Shown here one piece after another: positions 1-8,951 of a DNA stretch of 24,008 nt. The translations under genes and the position numbers were made by a program. The notes below the pieces were generated by a model that was given only the letters and a program-made list of their open reading frames with translations, searched no databases and was not told the origin of the DNA. The DNA is taken from contig RDEW01000008.1 in NCBI GenBank assembly GCA_011109175.1, positions 946,246 to 970,253 on the forward strand, given 5' to 3'. Each line of letters begins with the position of its first letter. Positions within the stretch are counted from its first letter, which is position 1. This DNA is from Dicyema japonicum. Lineage: Eukaryota > Dicyemida > Rhombozoa > Dicyemidae.

Positions 1-488
1 TAGGCTGAGTAAATCTGCAATCAGTATCTAAAATTCATTATAAAAATAACTTTTTTCAAAAAAATTGTCAGTTCTAAATTTGGAAAATTGCAATTTCATT
101 TTTTCCACTGTAACAGTAAAACCACCAGGAAATTGACTTTCAAAATTTATTTTAGTCACCGCTTCTTACTATTACTCGACAATCATATAGGAGTACCTTT
201 TCAAAAATATCCAAGGCTTAGTACTCTGATTGAGTGACTTGACTTTGAATCCGAGAAGACTGGGTCTCAACTTATCTGCTTGGTGGGATATTTTTTCACA
301 TAATCAATCCATTTGGCAATTACGGAGTACATTCATGAGATATGTGTCATTAAGTGTTGAATATTTTTATGTGAATTTATTGGATATAGAGAAACTACTA
401 TTGTTTGAGTCTTCAGCCAGTTTCATGAATATTTTTATTTATTTAAAAACTCTAGAATCACCGACAAAATAAAGGGAGGTAGGGGCCG
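1..488. other. AT-rich stretch, no supported gene
   Basis: Nothing is recognised here. A stop-free stretch at 230-472 has no ATG at its start, no recognisable motif and low-complexity AT-rich content, so I treat it as chance. Confidence 0.5.
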
Positions 489-790
489 TCAGTAGGCCCC
501 CTTGACCAGCCGCTTCATCTTTTCTCGGTGTTCCTCCCGAGTGCCGACACACTTCCTGTACGGACGAATCACTAGGAGTTTTAGCTGAGGTCCCATTCTC
601 CTCACGAGTTCTTCGAACAGGGTTGGTGTTAATGGTGAGTTTCATGAATATGAATGAGTTTTTTTTTAAACACAATGTCTTGACTAGAATCAGTAGACCC
701 CCGCCGTGGCCCGAAGGTCGGCTCGCTCTCAATACGCTAAATCCAAGTTTGGTTTCTTGTAGGAGGCTCTTGATTATTTTAAAAAATGTG
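489..790 (-). pseudogene. Decayed APE-type (jockey-like) LINE: endonuclease start fused to ORF2 tail
   Basis: Two pieces of a non-LTR retrotransposon protein are read on the minus strand. Around 790-675 the translation gives LLQETKLGFSVLRA followed by RPSGHGGGLLILVK. This matches the N-terminal part of the APE-type endonuclease, with its LQET motif and glycine-rich GRGGGVAILV-like strand. After a frame change, about 622-489 reads RPYRKCVGTREEHREKM and ends in TGA (489-491). The same C-terminal motif, CVGTREEHRERM, recurs at 2301-2400, so it is probably the end of this family's ORF2. The whole reverse transcriptase between the two pieces is missing, so this is an internally deleted, dead copy. 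The family assignment is from motif memory; the clade (jockey-like) is an inference. Confidence 0.55.
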
Positions 791-1388
791 AAAATATACC
801 AATCGCTAGACATTTTTTGACATTTGATGTAAAAAACTCCAAAAACTACAATCATCGAGACTGAGGATATCCACTTTTTTATTACTTTCGACAGAGGCTG
901 AACTTGCATTACAGAATATACGATTTGCATAGGTGGTGAGAGACTTTTATTCGAATATTGTAGTACTTCCAAAATCCATTTGAAGTTATTTGGAAATGTG
1001 ATTGACTCACAGAGATCTGCTTTGAAGTGAATCTGTTGTATGTCTTTACTTCATGTGTTAACAAAAGTTCGTTTTGTCCTCCTCTTTCTGAATTCGAAGC
1101 GGAAAATCCCGGAGCCTTTGTGGCTCAATTTGATAGACCCTGTCAAGTCGAACCAAACCGTCTTGATCTCTGCTTCATAATTTTTGACAGTAGTAGCTCC
1201 TGTAGATCGTCAAGAAGTGCTAACTTTTAATGTCCTCTTTTCGATTTTTTTGAACCATTTTTACGTCATAACAAACACACCACAACTAATTTAAGTTTAT
1301 TGATCTAGAAAATATTGATTTAACGAATTTAAATAAATTTAATTTTTTTTAATTTTATTGCAATAATTTAAAAATTGTTGAGAGCACT
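791..1388. other. AT-rich stretch, no supported gene
   Basis: No coding or RNA signal is recognised. A minus-strand open frame runs through part of it (up to 972), but only the section below 790 resembles a known protein. Near 1354-1393 there are AATAAA signals on the minus strand that would serve the possible gene described just upstream. Confidence 0.4.
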
Positions 1389-2009
1389 TTATTTAGTGAT
1401 CTCGTCTATTAAGAAATTAAGAGCTTTCCTAGAAAATACACTCATTACTACTGACAACAGATTGTAAATTAAAGAAGATATATAAAATTTTCCTACTTTG
1501 AATCTCATCTGATCCAAAATTAAATGATCTTGGGGATGGTCTGAAGTTAACGTATGACATAGTACATTTAATGTCTTCATATCCTCAAGATGGATGTATC
1601 TTCCAGTCCCTATTAATGTACTAGAGGACATCAGATACTTAAACTTTCTGAAGGAAAAATTAAATCTCCAATGTTGGGTGAGTATTCCGCCTGACCAATT
1701 TGAGTTACTCGGACAAGTCAGCTTTGAGGAGGAACAAGGAAATTATTAGTTATTAACTATTAATAGTAAAAGACGTTCACTCAATCCGATATTTTAAAGA
1801 TTTAAAGACATCCAGCTTCCATCTTTCTCAGATTTGATCGCAAATTCTGTGTAAAAACACTACAGACACGCATCACTGGTTGTTTCCCATTTAATAACTC
1901 CCGATATACAGTAAAGAGTTTCAGAATTAATTATCGTGTAATTAATGTATGTTCTATTGAGTGAGACGCATCTCTTCCAATCATAATGTCCTGCCACATC
2001 CGCAACCAT
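1389..2009 (-). CDS. Possible small spliced gene, unknown product
   Basis: A speculative three-exon model on the minus strand. Exon 1 is 2009-1877, from ATG, inside an 81-codon open frame that begins after a stop at 2106-2108. It is joined over a 30-nt GT-AG intron (1876-1847) to exon 2 (1846-1810). That is joined over a 162-nt intron (1809-1648, acceptor TTTTCCTTCAG) to exon 3 (1647-1389). Phases agree at both junctions and give about 142 residues. Exon 3 on its own lies in a stop-free frame of about 120 codons, and AATAAA overlaps the stop (minus strand, 1393-1388). No domain is recognised; the first part contains GHYDWKRCVSLNRTYINYT. The donor of the second intron is weak. Short-intron threading is permissive in AT-rich DNA, so this could be chance. 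Confidence 0.3.
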
Positions 2010-2300
2010 GGGGACCCCTCCGATTGAGTAGGGGAAAGGAGATCCTTTTTGAATGCCGCCCAGGCGATTGGGGACTACTGTGACAGTTGGATCAACTGAC
2101 GCCTCTTAGGAATTGAATAAGGCTTAGAGCAGGACGAAATCTCTCGAGCCGAAAAGTAGCGATGCTAATTGCGAATTGGGGACTATGCTATCTGAAAAAT
2201 ATAGTTATAGTCTTAAAAAATCGCGGGATTGTTTATAAGTTGGGATATTTATTTTTTTATTTATTTAACACCCAAGAGACGGTAGAGCCAAAACTAACTA

Positions 2301-2610
2301 TCACGTGATCCCGATGCGCTCCGCCAAAATCCTCATTCTTTCCCGGTGCTCCTCCCTTGTACCCACACAAGCTCGTACAGGGCGGCTGACTGTATTTGCA
2401 GGACCACCTTCCCGCATGTCGTTGTTTTGTTTAATGAGGGCCTCCAGAGTAGTCGGTCCGGTTCTGTGTCTCCCACAAGACCACCACTCCGTCATTCTGA
2501 AAGCCTTTTTTTACGTCCTCAATTTTATTATTGTTCTCGCACTTCAAAAGAATGTTTGCCACGTGTGGTGACAAACATAAGTGTGTATCCAGTGTCACGC
2601 CCAGGGATAT
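2301..2610 (-). pseudogene. Jockey-like LINE ORF2 3' remnant
   Basis: Minus-strand translation of 2610-2540 reads ISLGVTLDTHL then SPHVANILLKCENNNKI. This fits the thumb region of jockey/CR1-type LINE reverse transcriptases (LGVTLD followed by PHxxNIxxKCxxRNK). After a frame change the sequence continues as a 64-codon frame (2495-2301) ending in RPVRACVGTREEHRERM and a stop. That ending matches the one at 489-620, showing that the two loci belong to one repeat family. Everything 5' of the thumb is absent and is replaced by very AT-rich DNA, as expected for a 5'-truncated insertion. Confidence 0.6.
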
Positions 2611-3267
2611 AATGATTTTAATTTAAATTTTACATTTAAAAACATTAAAATTTAATTTATTTTTAAAATAATTTATTTTTGTACTCATTGAGTGATGTGT
2701 ATGGACTTTGCAATCATCGAATAACACGTGTTTACTCCCAAAGTACACTATATAATTTAAATTATAGTAATCTTGCAATAATTATTTCTTAAATTGTAAA
2801 TCTCGTCTGTGGTATTATTTACGACATCTATATGATCATGCTATCATAGACTGTCCAACTATGAACGAAGCGGAAATTTTTCGAATATGATCCCTTTTAG
2901 TTATTTATTCAGTCCCACGTGTTGAAGGATACCAAAGAATGGATATATCAATAAAATGGCTATTGTATCATTTTCGACAAGTTTGACTGATAAAACAGAC
3001 GGTTTTATAATTCTCTTACTTTAAGTTTTTGTACTAAAAACAATATTATTGAATGTTTTTTAGTCAAAAGTAATATTACTGTGTCATTCATGTGGAATAT
3101 TTAATATATCGGCTTTATTGACGGGGGTTATTATGATTTGAAAATATTGTTATTTGTGACCTCTTTGATGACGGATATTAGTCTATATTGAATATTTTTT
3201 AGTAATTTTTCATTAAGTTATATTAATCAGTCACACCTCAAACAAACATTTCTATTCCCATTACAAT
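2611..3267. other. AT-rich stretch, nothing recognised
   Basis: Very AT-rich DNA with runs of A and T between two LINE remnants. No open frame or motif of interest was seen. Confidence 0.5.
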
Positions 3268-3573
3268 ATTTACCCATTGGACGGAGAAATAAGAAGTAAC
3301 AGATGGGGCTTATTTGGTCACATCCTAAGAATGGACAGGAATACTCCCGCTAATTTTGCGATGGAACACCACTATGCTTCTCATCCGGGATCGACTTTCC
3401 GGGGAAGACCACGAATTACTCTACCAACCCTTATACATCAAGACCTAACTACGATTGGGAAAGGGTTGACGTCGGCAGATGGTCTTGATCACCTAATGGA
3501 CCTATCGAGGAACAGAGGGAACTGGAAGCGATTAACAAAACGCATCCAGGATAGGGTGGCACAAGCGAGATAA
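3268..3573 (+). pseudogene. LINE family A, 3' end of reverse transcriptase ORF
   Basis: An uninterrupted frame of about 100 codons encodes the C-terminal part of a non-LTR retrotransposon polymerase. RSNRWGLFGHILRMD is the conserved post-thumb motif of many LINEs. FRGRPRITLP follows, and then LSRNRGNWKRLTKRIQ near the end, with a stop at 3571-3573. It has no upstream reverse transcriptase, so it is a 5'-truncated copy that is still intact over its length, making it one of the younger-looking copies here. Related copies lie at 11.6 kb (+), 15.6-16.3 kb (-), 16.6-17.0 kb (+) and 21.9-22.2 kb (+). The product was the element's own replication enzyme; this fragment has no catalytic site. Confidence 0.75.
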
Positions 3574-4485
3574 CAGTAACTTTTCAAACACAAGTTTTTT
3601 TCGATGTGATTTATTTATGTAACTTAATTGATGAGAGCTTTTATGTGTCAGTCAATATTGAACATATAATACTGCACTTTACGGAGAGCCATATTAGCCT
3701 TAACTCTTCCTATGGAGGACACACACTCTATTTTAAATTGTCTTCACTAATCGATGAGGCTCTTCACTTATTTATTTTTTTTGAATTTGAGTCTTCCGCG
3801 CTGAGATGTTCATTAACGATGACGTCACTGCGGAACCTTCAGTCGGATTGTACTGCAACGAGATTCGAACAATCAGGCCATTTTCCCGGCACTTGTAAAT
3901 ATCAATGTCTTATTCAATACTGAATAGTGTTTTCCATTATCGTTGTAGTGGACATCCACCTATCTCTGGGACAGATCATTTATTTCCGAGTTTTTCCACT
4001 ATACTATTTTTTTCACTATTAACGGTTTGAGATTGAGCCTAGTAGGATCCGAACAGACAAATTACTAAAATCGACAAATTCAACTTTTAACTTTCGCAAG
4101 ACCTAACTCACACGTGGTGGATTTCTTAATTTGACAAAATTCAGTTTACCTTGTTATTTTACTTTAAAATAGGTTAAGTGAACTTTTTACACTAATTAAG
4201 CTGAAATGAATAATCTGATTCATCAATTAGTGGATGTGGTTAACTATGGTAAACTGTCCTTACTAACTTAACCGCAGACGACAAAAAAATCAATTAATTT
4301 CCATATTTCATACCCAAGATATCTAAAAGCAAGTCAATACGACTGCTTGTGTGAAAGTTCTCTGCTAGTCCCCTATGATTCCTCTTCTCATTGAGTACCC
4401 GAATACTTGGGGATCAAAATGAAGGTTAAATTTGACAAATCAATAAACCACTTCTTTGAGAATTCAACTTTTGTTTACTTTGGAG
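3574..4485. other. Mostly non-coding; one weak open frame and one hairpin
   Basis: A 105-codon frame (3606-3923, +) has no ATG start and no recognisable motif, so I would not call it a gene. At 4190-4232 the sequence CACTAATT is repeated in inverted form as AATTAGTG, with further pairing inside, giving a possible hairpin. Nothing else stands out. Confidence 0.35.
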
Positions 4486-5010
4486 ATGAAAGAGTCCGCT
4501 TTCTATGTGAATCTGACTCTTTTCAGGCACTTAAATTCATCCTATAGACACGTGGAAAGCTATTGTAATCAACATACATAGAATCATCTTCCATCCCCAA
4601 GTTCTTTCAATTTTGGCCTGGACGAGATCGATCCCGGATTCTTGTGTTCTGAACGTCAGTTCTTCAATGCCTTGAATCAGTCACCTGCTCTATGCTCACG
4701 AGAAGGAAGACAAGCCTTTTCATCTATAGCCACTCTGCTTATAAAGGCACGTGACCATTCCAACTTTCCGACAGATTACTACTGGTAGAGGAGGTTATTG
4801 TCCCCCATGTTACAAAACTCCAAGTAAAATAAAATTCGACTTTGAAGACAAAAATTCACTTCAGACTTGGTTGATGTAAAAATCCTTTAAACTTGTAAGG
4901 GATTTCAAGTACAGAGTCCTTTCGGCTTTAATTCGACAGTATTGATTTTGTTTTTACAAATTTTAAGAAGTTTCTCATATCCATTAGAGACCATTATGTC
5001 AATGGATTAA
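4486..5010 (+). CDS. Candidate gene with four tiny introns, unknown product
   Basis: Proposed exons are 4486-4551, 4582-4784, 4825-4869, 4900-4938 and 4968-5010. They are separated by GT-AG introns of 30, 40, 30 and 29 nt. All phases agree. The product would be about 125 residues, starting MKESAFYVNLTLF and containing SREGRQAFSSIATLLIKA in the 67-codon second exon. In the unspliced strand a stop codon lies at or just inside the donor of introns 2, 3 and 4, which is what true exon ends look like. The introns match in size those of the homeobox gene 350 bp downstream on the same strand. A 3' splice-like sequence (TTTGTTTACTTTGGAG) abuts the ATG. No family is recognised, the acceptors are AAG or TAG rather than CAG, and chance threading cannot be excluded. 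Confidence 0.4.
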
Positions 5011-5356
5011 TTACAACACTTCATTTATAGATTTAATTGTAGCTCTTTGTGCTATTCACACATACACTTACATCACACTTACTTCTAAGCATGAGAACGC
5101 AATTACTCAATCCATAGTAACAACAACGTCATTTCAAGTTTTGAGCTTCCAGAAAGTCAAGTCTGGGGAGACATATTCGACGAGGACCCTTCCTCGTGTG
5201 GAAGCCAGTCCACGTCAAAAATCGTATACCTTAAGTGATGACTTTACGTTAGCGCTAATGTTTAAATTCATTGTTTTCCATTATTATGCGAAAAAGCCAG
5301 TTAAGCCGGGTACTTTAACTGATTACTGATTTACTTGCTGGAGATTTAATAATACA
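5011..5356. other. Intergenic, upstream of the homeobox gene
   Basis: This stretch should hold the homeobox gene's promoter. I see no convincing TATA box or repeated operator-like site. The short frame at 5141-5329 has no support. Confidence 0.35.
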
Positions 5357-6732
5357 ATGGAAGACTTTAACCAAGCAAATATCCCTTTGAGGTATAATCA
5401 GATTACAATATTCGCTTATTTTGCGATTACGGGCTAGATCTTATGGGAAAATCATAATTTATGTGATTAGTCAAGGTTTATACGCGGCACGTGTTATTTG
5501 TAACACTTTAAGGTCAGCCATAATTTCGACCCATTCTCTTCCCTAATTTTTTGAATTTTGCTCTTTTTTTATTTCTTATTGTAGTGAACCTTCGTATGGC
5601 GATAATTATCCAAACCTAAATTCGGGCCAAGTTCATCCCGAATTGAGTCCATTTGACCAAAGATCTCAGCTTCCTCTCAAGAAAGAGAAATCTGCAGGTT
5701 TTGGCTTTGCATATCTTTAGAAGGTCGTAAAAGAGCCCGAACGTCATTTTCTAAGGAAACGAAAGACATCTTTCTGGCGTACTACAAAATCAATAGATAC
5801 CCCGACAATTACACTCGGCGTGAAATTGGTCAGAAAACGGGGATTAACGAGCCCCAAATAAAAGTATTGTTTTATTTGGTTAATCCTCAGACTTGGTACA
5901 AAAATAAGAGATCCAACGAAAAGAAGGAACGAGCGAGATCCGAGCCAATTTTGAGCGAAAATCAACCCCCGAACTATTTTTCTGAGAATAATTCCACTGA
6001 TAGTTCCTACAGCATGAAAAACCAAACAGAAATTCCCAATGTGCAAGAGAATGGGGGTAATTACGTTTTTCAGAATAATCCATTCCCTCAGTATTACCCA
6101 CCATATGACAGAAGGGACTATTCCATTTTATATCAAAATCACGGCTCTTCGAGGCCGAATTATGAAGGAAACTCAGCTGAGAATTACACCAAGTGCCAAT
6201 TTGAAAATCCACATTTTCATATTCCTCAAAATTATTATTTCTATAATCACGGGGGATGGGAGAGATTCTGTAAATGTNTAACGAGCCCCAAATAAAAGTA
6301 TTGTTTTATTTGGTCAATCCTCAGACTTGGTACAAAAATAAAAGATCCAACGAAAAGAAGGAACGAGCGAGATCCGAGCCAATTTTGAGCAAAAATCAAC
6401 CCCCGAACTATTTTTCTGAGAATAATTCCACTGATAGTTCCTACAGCATGAAAAACCAAGCAGAAATTCCCAATGTGCAAGAGAATGGGGGTAATTACGT
6501 TTTTCAGAATAATCCATTCCCTCAGTATTACCCACCATATGACAGAAGGGACTATTCTATTTTATATCAAAATCACGGCTCTTCGAGGCCGAATTATGAA
6601 GGAAACTCAGCTGAGAATTACACCAAATGCCAATTTGAAAATCCACATTTTCATATTCCTCAAAATTATTATTTCTATAATCACGGGGGATGGGAGAGAT
6701 TCTGTAAATGTGGATTCTGTCATTATCAATGA
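5357..6732 (+). CDS. Paired-class (K50) homeodomain transcription factor
   Basis: Exons are 5357-5391, 5585-5697, 5721-5863 and the last exon (5891-6277, completed in the repeated copy at 6325-6732). Introns are 193, 23 and 27 nt, all GT-AG, in phases 2, 1 and 0. The merged product is about 232 residues. The homeodomain is residues 52-111: RKRARTSFSKET opens it, helix 2 carries RYPDNYTRREI, and helix 3 reads QIKTWYKNKRS. Key positions are R5, F8, W48, N51 and R53. Y25-P26-D27 is typical of the paired class. Lysine at position 50 gives bicoid/Otx/Gsc/Pitx-type TAATCC specificity in known relatives. The intron between residues 46 and 47 is the position shared by many paired-class genes. The C-terminal tail is rich in N, Y, P and Q and is not recognised. 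There is no paired domain. It is a nuclear regulator, Otx/Gsc-like at best; orthology is not settled. The single n at 6278 and the duplicated 3' half look like an assembly join. Confidence 0.85.
5698..5720 (+). other. 23-nt spliceosomal intron
   Basis: This phase 1 intron runs from GTTTTGG to TATCTTTAG. Removing it joins KKEKSA to the basic start of the homeodomain (GRKRARTSF). The length is not a multiple of three, so retention shifts the frame. Confidence 0.75.
5845..6277. repeat. 433-bp direct repeat, left copy (homeobox gene 3' part)
   Basis: This matches 6279-6711 over its full length with six single-base differences by my reading (about 1.4%) and no indels. The copies abut a single n at 6278. 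The substitutions include two amino-acid changes (E/K in SEN/SKN and T/A in NQTEI/NQAEI), one in the intron, and the rest conservative or silent. The size of the difference and the position at the n fit two alleles placed end to end rather than a real duplication. Confidence 0.9.
5864..5890 (+). other. 27-nt intron inside the homeobox (position 46/47)
   Basis: Phase 0, GTATTG to CCTCAG. Removing it restores QIKTWYKNKR, the third helix of the homeodomain. It is a multiple of three without a stop, so an unspliced transcript would read through with nine extra residues (VLFYLVNPQ) just before Trp48. The second copy of this intron is 6298-6324, with one base different (TTAATCC versus TCAATCC near the acceptor). 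Confidence 0.85.
6279..6711. repeat. 433-bp direct repeat, right copy
   Basis: Right partner of 5845-6277. It carries the 27-nt intron (6298-6324) and the same open frame, and runs on into the true 3' end of the homeobox gene: last codons GFCHYQ and TGA at 6730-6732. Confidence 0.9.
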
Positions 6733-6747
6733 TTTACCTGATTTTCT

Positions 6748-6753
6748 AATAAA
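6748..6753 (+). terminator. Poly(A) signal of the homeobox gene
   Basis: AATAAA begins 16 nt after the TGA stop. This is very compact 3' processing, in keeping with the tiny introns. Confidence 0.5.
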
Positions 6754-7419
6754 ATTAGCCATCAATGATTGCCATGTGGAAGTTCTTAGGGTATATCTGT
6801 TAAAACTTGGGTCCCCCATGGGCAATTTGAAAACTAGTAGACCTTTCTAAACTTACTAGTTAAGGGATTTTAGTGTGTCATTCAATATTGAGCGATTTAT
6901 AGGTGACTTCATACGTGGGATACTAATGTATCATTGGATATTGAATCTTATCATGTTTCTGGGAATCCAAATATGTAATTGTCATACGTAAGTCATTTGT
7001 CTGCATTTAAAAAGTGATCCGGTCTTCAAGGAGATCTTTCTGATTCGCAATAATTATGGGAGATTGTAAATCTAATCACCCTTTTGTAGGTTGACATAGA
7101 ACTCCATGGCAACCCGAATGAAAAAACGATACATGGACACGGGGATCACCTAATCTTACTTTCTTGTATTCCCTTGAGTTAATATTGTCCCCCTTTCTTC
7201 TCAGTCACCTCTCCTATCTACTTTCAGCTAAATGTCCTCAAAATAATTACGACAGGTGGTTGGTATCATTTGAGTAGATTTCTTGTATTAAACTAAGGAG
7301 AGTCTAAAGATTAGTTTTTTAAAGAAATAATCCAAAGCAAATGATTGGGCGAAGAGATTAGCTGACTAACGACAGTAGAGATGTATTAACATTTAATCGC
7401 ATTATCGATATTTTTAGCA
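6754..7419. other. Intergenic, nothing recognised
   Basis: Downstream of the homeobox gene. No motif, repeat or convincing frame was seen. Confidence 0.4.
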
Positions 7420-7700
7420 TTAAGAGATTATATCTGACACATGTGTGCCTCTGTCCTTTACTAGAGTTAGTTTGGTCGACCGATTCGAGGTGGAAAAACT
7501 CGATTCTCTTACTGCCTCCAGTAAAAGTGAAATTTCATAACAAAGGGTAGGAGAATCGAGTAAAGATCTCAGATTCCAGGCACGGGGAAATTCCAACTTC
7601 ACTTTTGGTGACGAGAAATGCTAAGGGGTGTATCCATCAAAATGTAGTAACTTGATATTTTGATTTTTTTGAAGATTTACCTTGCCCAATCACTAAAAAA
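7420..7700 (-). CDS. Unidentified open frame, possibly an exon
   Basis: A minus-strand frame of about 66 codons ends at 7420. It is preceded by an acceptor-like ACACCCCTTAG. It contains VKLEFPRAWNLRSLLDS and is not recognised. A different frame of the same stretch can be joined to upstream sequence over a GTAAAT donor, so even the frame is uncertain. It may be a gene exon, a LINE fragment or chance. Confidence 0.2.
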
Positions 7701-7859
7701 GTGCACTTAACCGCACAATCAGGTGAAGGCAACTTATTCCTTTGCAAAGTGACTCAGAAATTCGCGTCCAACATCAGGTCAAGGTCAGCTTTCAATCAAC
7801 CTGTCTTCCAGTCATTATTAGTTAGCTGACTAATTATTCTCTACTAAATGATATTTGCA

Positions 7860-8420
7860 GTAAAACCGAGTGTCAGCAACAAGGCTATATTATAAAACAA
7901 AAAGGAATAGGGCTTGGAATTCGGAACCCCGCAGACATTTTACTGCACATCTCTCGTTGCTAATGGCCAACACCATTGTAAAGAGGATTCTACACTCCCT
8001 AAATTATCTACTGACCAGGACGCTGGTCATGCTCAAGAAGCCTGAAACCGTACCTATCAGTTGTCCCTACCTTCCATGCTCTCACGAAGTTTAGACGATA
8101 CTGTCTTTGAAGTTCTGCTAGTGTCATCTAATCACTTCTTCGTGTCTTTTTGTTGTCAGGCATCTTCCGAGAAAGGTGCCTGGTTAATGTACCCAATGGA
8201 GTTTTGGGTACCTTTCTGGATGATGATCTCATTATGACTGGGATTAAAAGTTTTTTGTGCCCAGTCAGGGCGCCTTTTAATGAGGGAGGTGTACTTCAAC
8301 AAACTATACTTGAAATTGAAAATTACTCCCAATGTAGCTCATTTTCTCTATGATCGTTACAGTGACCTCATCGGCGGTCTTTCTAGGAATTGCGAAGTAC
8401 CTTCAGACGATTAAAAGTTA
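7860..8420 (+). pseudogene. LINE family B, middle part of polymerase ORF (degenerate)
   Basis: Several pieces follow the order of one LINE protein on the plus strand. IIKQKGIGLGIRNPADILL (7890-7950) resembles the GGLGIRxP post-thumb motif. A frame change then gives MANTIVKRIL. CLVNVPNGVLGTFLDDDLI (8179-8236) fits the conserved WLxxVPxxxLGxxLD block. RYSDLIGGLSRN followed by CEVPSDD (8353-8412) fits the HNxLNDLIxRALxxAxxPS block. These blocks lie just upstream of the DGKR...AVET end seen in the family B copies at 11.0, 12.7 and 23.6 kb, so the order supports one family. Stops and frame changes show that it is dead. The assignment uses remembered family consensus, not an alignment. Confidence 0.45.
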
Positions 8421-8424
8421 ACAA

Positions 8425-8736
8425 ACTGCAGTTTTCATGTCAGAACTTGAGAGACCTTCAGTAAATAATCGCAAATATAGTCTCTTTCATCTTCCGCAAC
8501 TGGTCTCCACAAGTGATCCCAGAGTAAAACGTAAGCATAGAGAGTCATTTCAGTCTTCACAACTCCACGAGTAGACCTAAAAACACTAGACCAGCAATTT
8601 TTATGGTTTTCCAGAAGCGGGAAATTTAATGTCTTAATTCAGATTTAATCAATTTCTAGATAACAAGGACACGTGTTCCATAACCAGAGACTTTCTTAGT
8701 CATTGATTACCATTTAACTTAAGAAATAATACGCTC
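8425..8736. other. Non-coding stretch before the minisatellite
   Basis: Possibly the decayed continuation of the family B LINE, but no block is recognisable. Confidence 0.3.
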
Positions 8737-8951
8737 GTAAAGACTGTTACAGAACACTAGGAACACTAGGAGTAAAGCACGTGCGTAAAGACTGTTATAG
8801 AACACTAGGAACACTAGGAGTAAAGCACGTGCGTAAAGACTGTTATAGAACACTAGGAACACTAGGAGTGAAGCACGTACGTAAAGACTGTTATAGAACA
8901 CTAGGAGTGAAACACGTGCGTAAAGACTGTTACAGAACACTTGAAGTGAAT
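8737..8951. repeat. 48-bp minisatellite (4.7 units)
   Basis: Units are 8737-8784, 8785-8832, 8833-8880 (48 bp each), 8881-8919 (39 bp) and a partial unit from 8920. Each begins GTAAAGACTGTTAYAGAACA. Inside the unit the 9-bp ACACTAGGA is itself doubled; the 39-bp unit has lost one copy. Unit lengths are multiples of three, so one plus-strand frame stays open (RKDCYRTLGTLGVKHV repeated) and so does a minus-strand frame. Units 1 and 2 end in the palindrome GCACGTGC, and unit 4 keeps its CACGTG core. I read it as a minisatellite whose open frames follow from the repeat length, not as a gene. Confidence 0.9.

Noticed and set aside
1980-2170. GC-richer patch, first thought to be a LINE fragment on the plus strand
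   Set aside because: No LINE block could be matched in any frame; it is kept only as part of a low-confidence minus-strand gene model.
3841-3905. Possible tRNA B box (GTTCGAATC on the minus strand)
   Set aside because: No A box at the right distance and no acceptor or T-arm pairing.
3606-3923. 105-codon plus-strand frame
   Set aside because: No ATG at its start, no domain and no splice context; low-complexity stretches.
5744-6212. Minus-strand frames of 100 and 110 codons opposite the homeobox gene
   Set aside because: They are antisense shadows of the homeodomain exons and appear twice only because the region is duplicated.
8719-8940. Minus-strand 73-codon repetitive protein
   Set aside because: Open frame is a by-product of the 48-bp repeat length; the opposite strand is open for the same reason.
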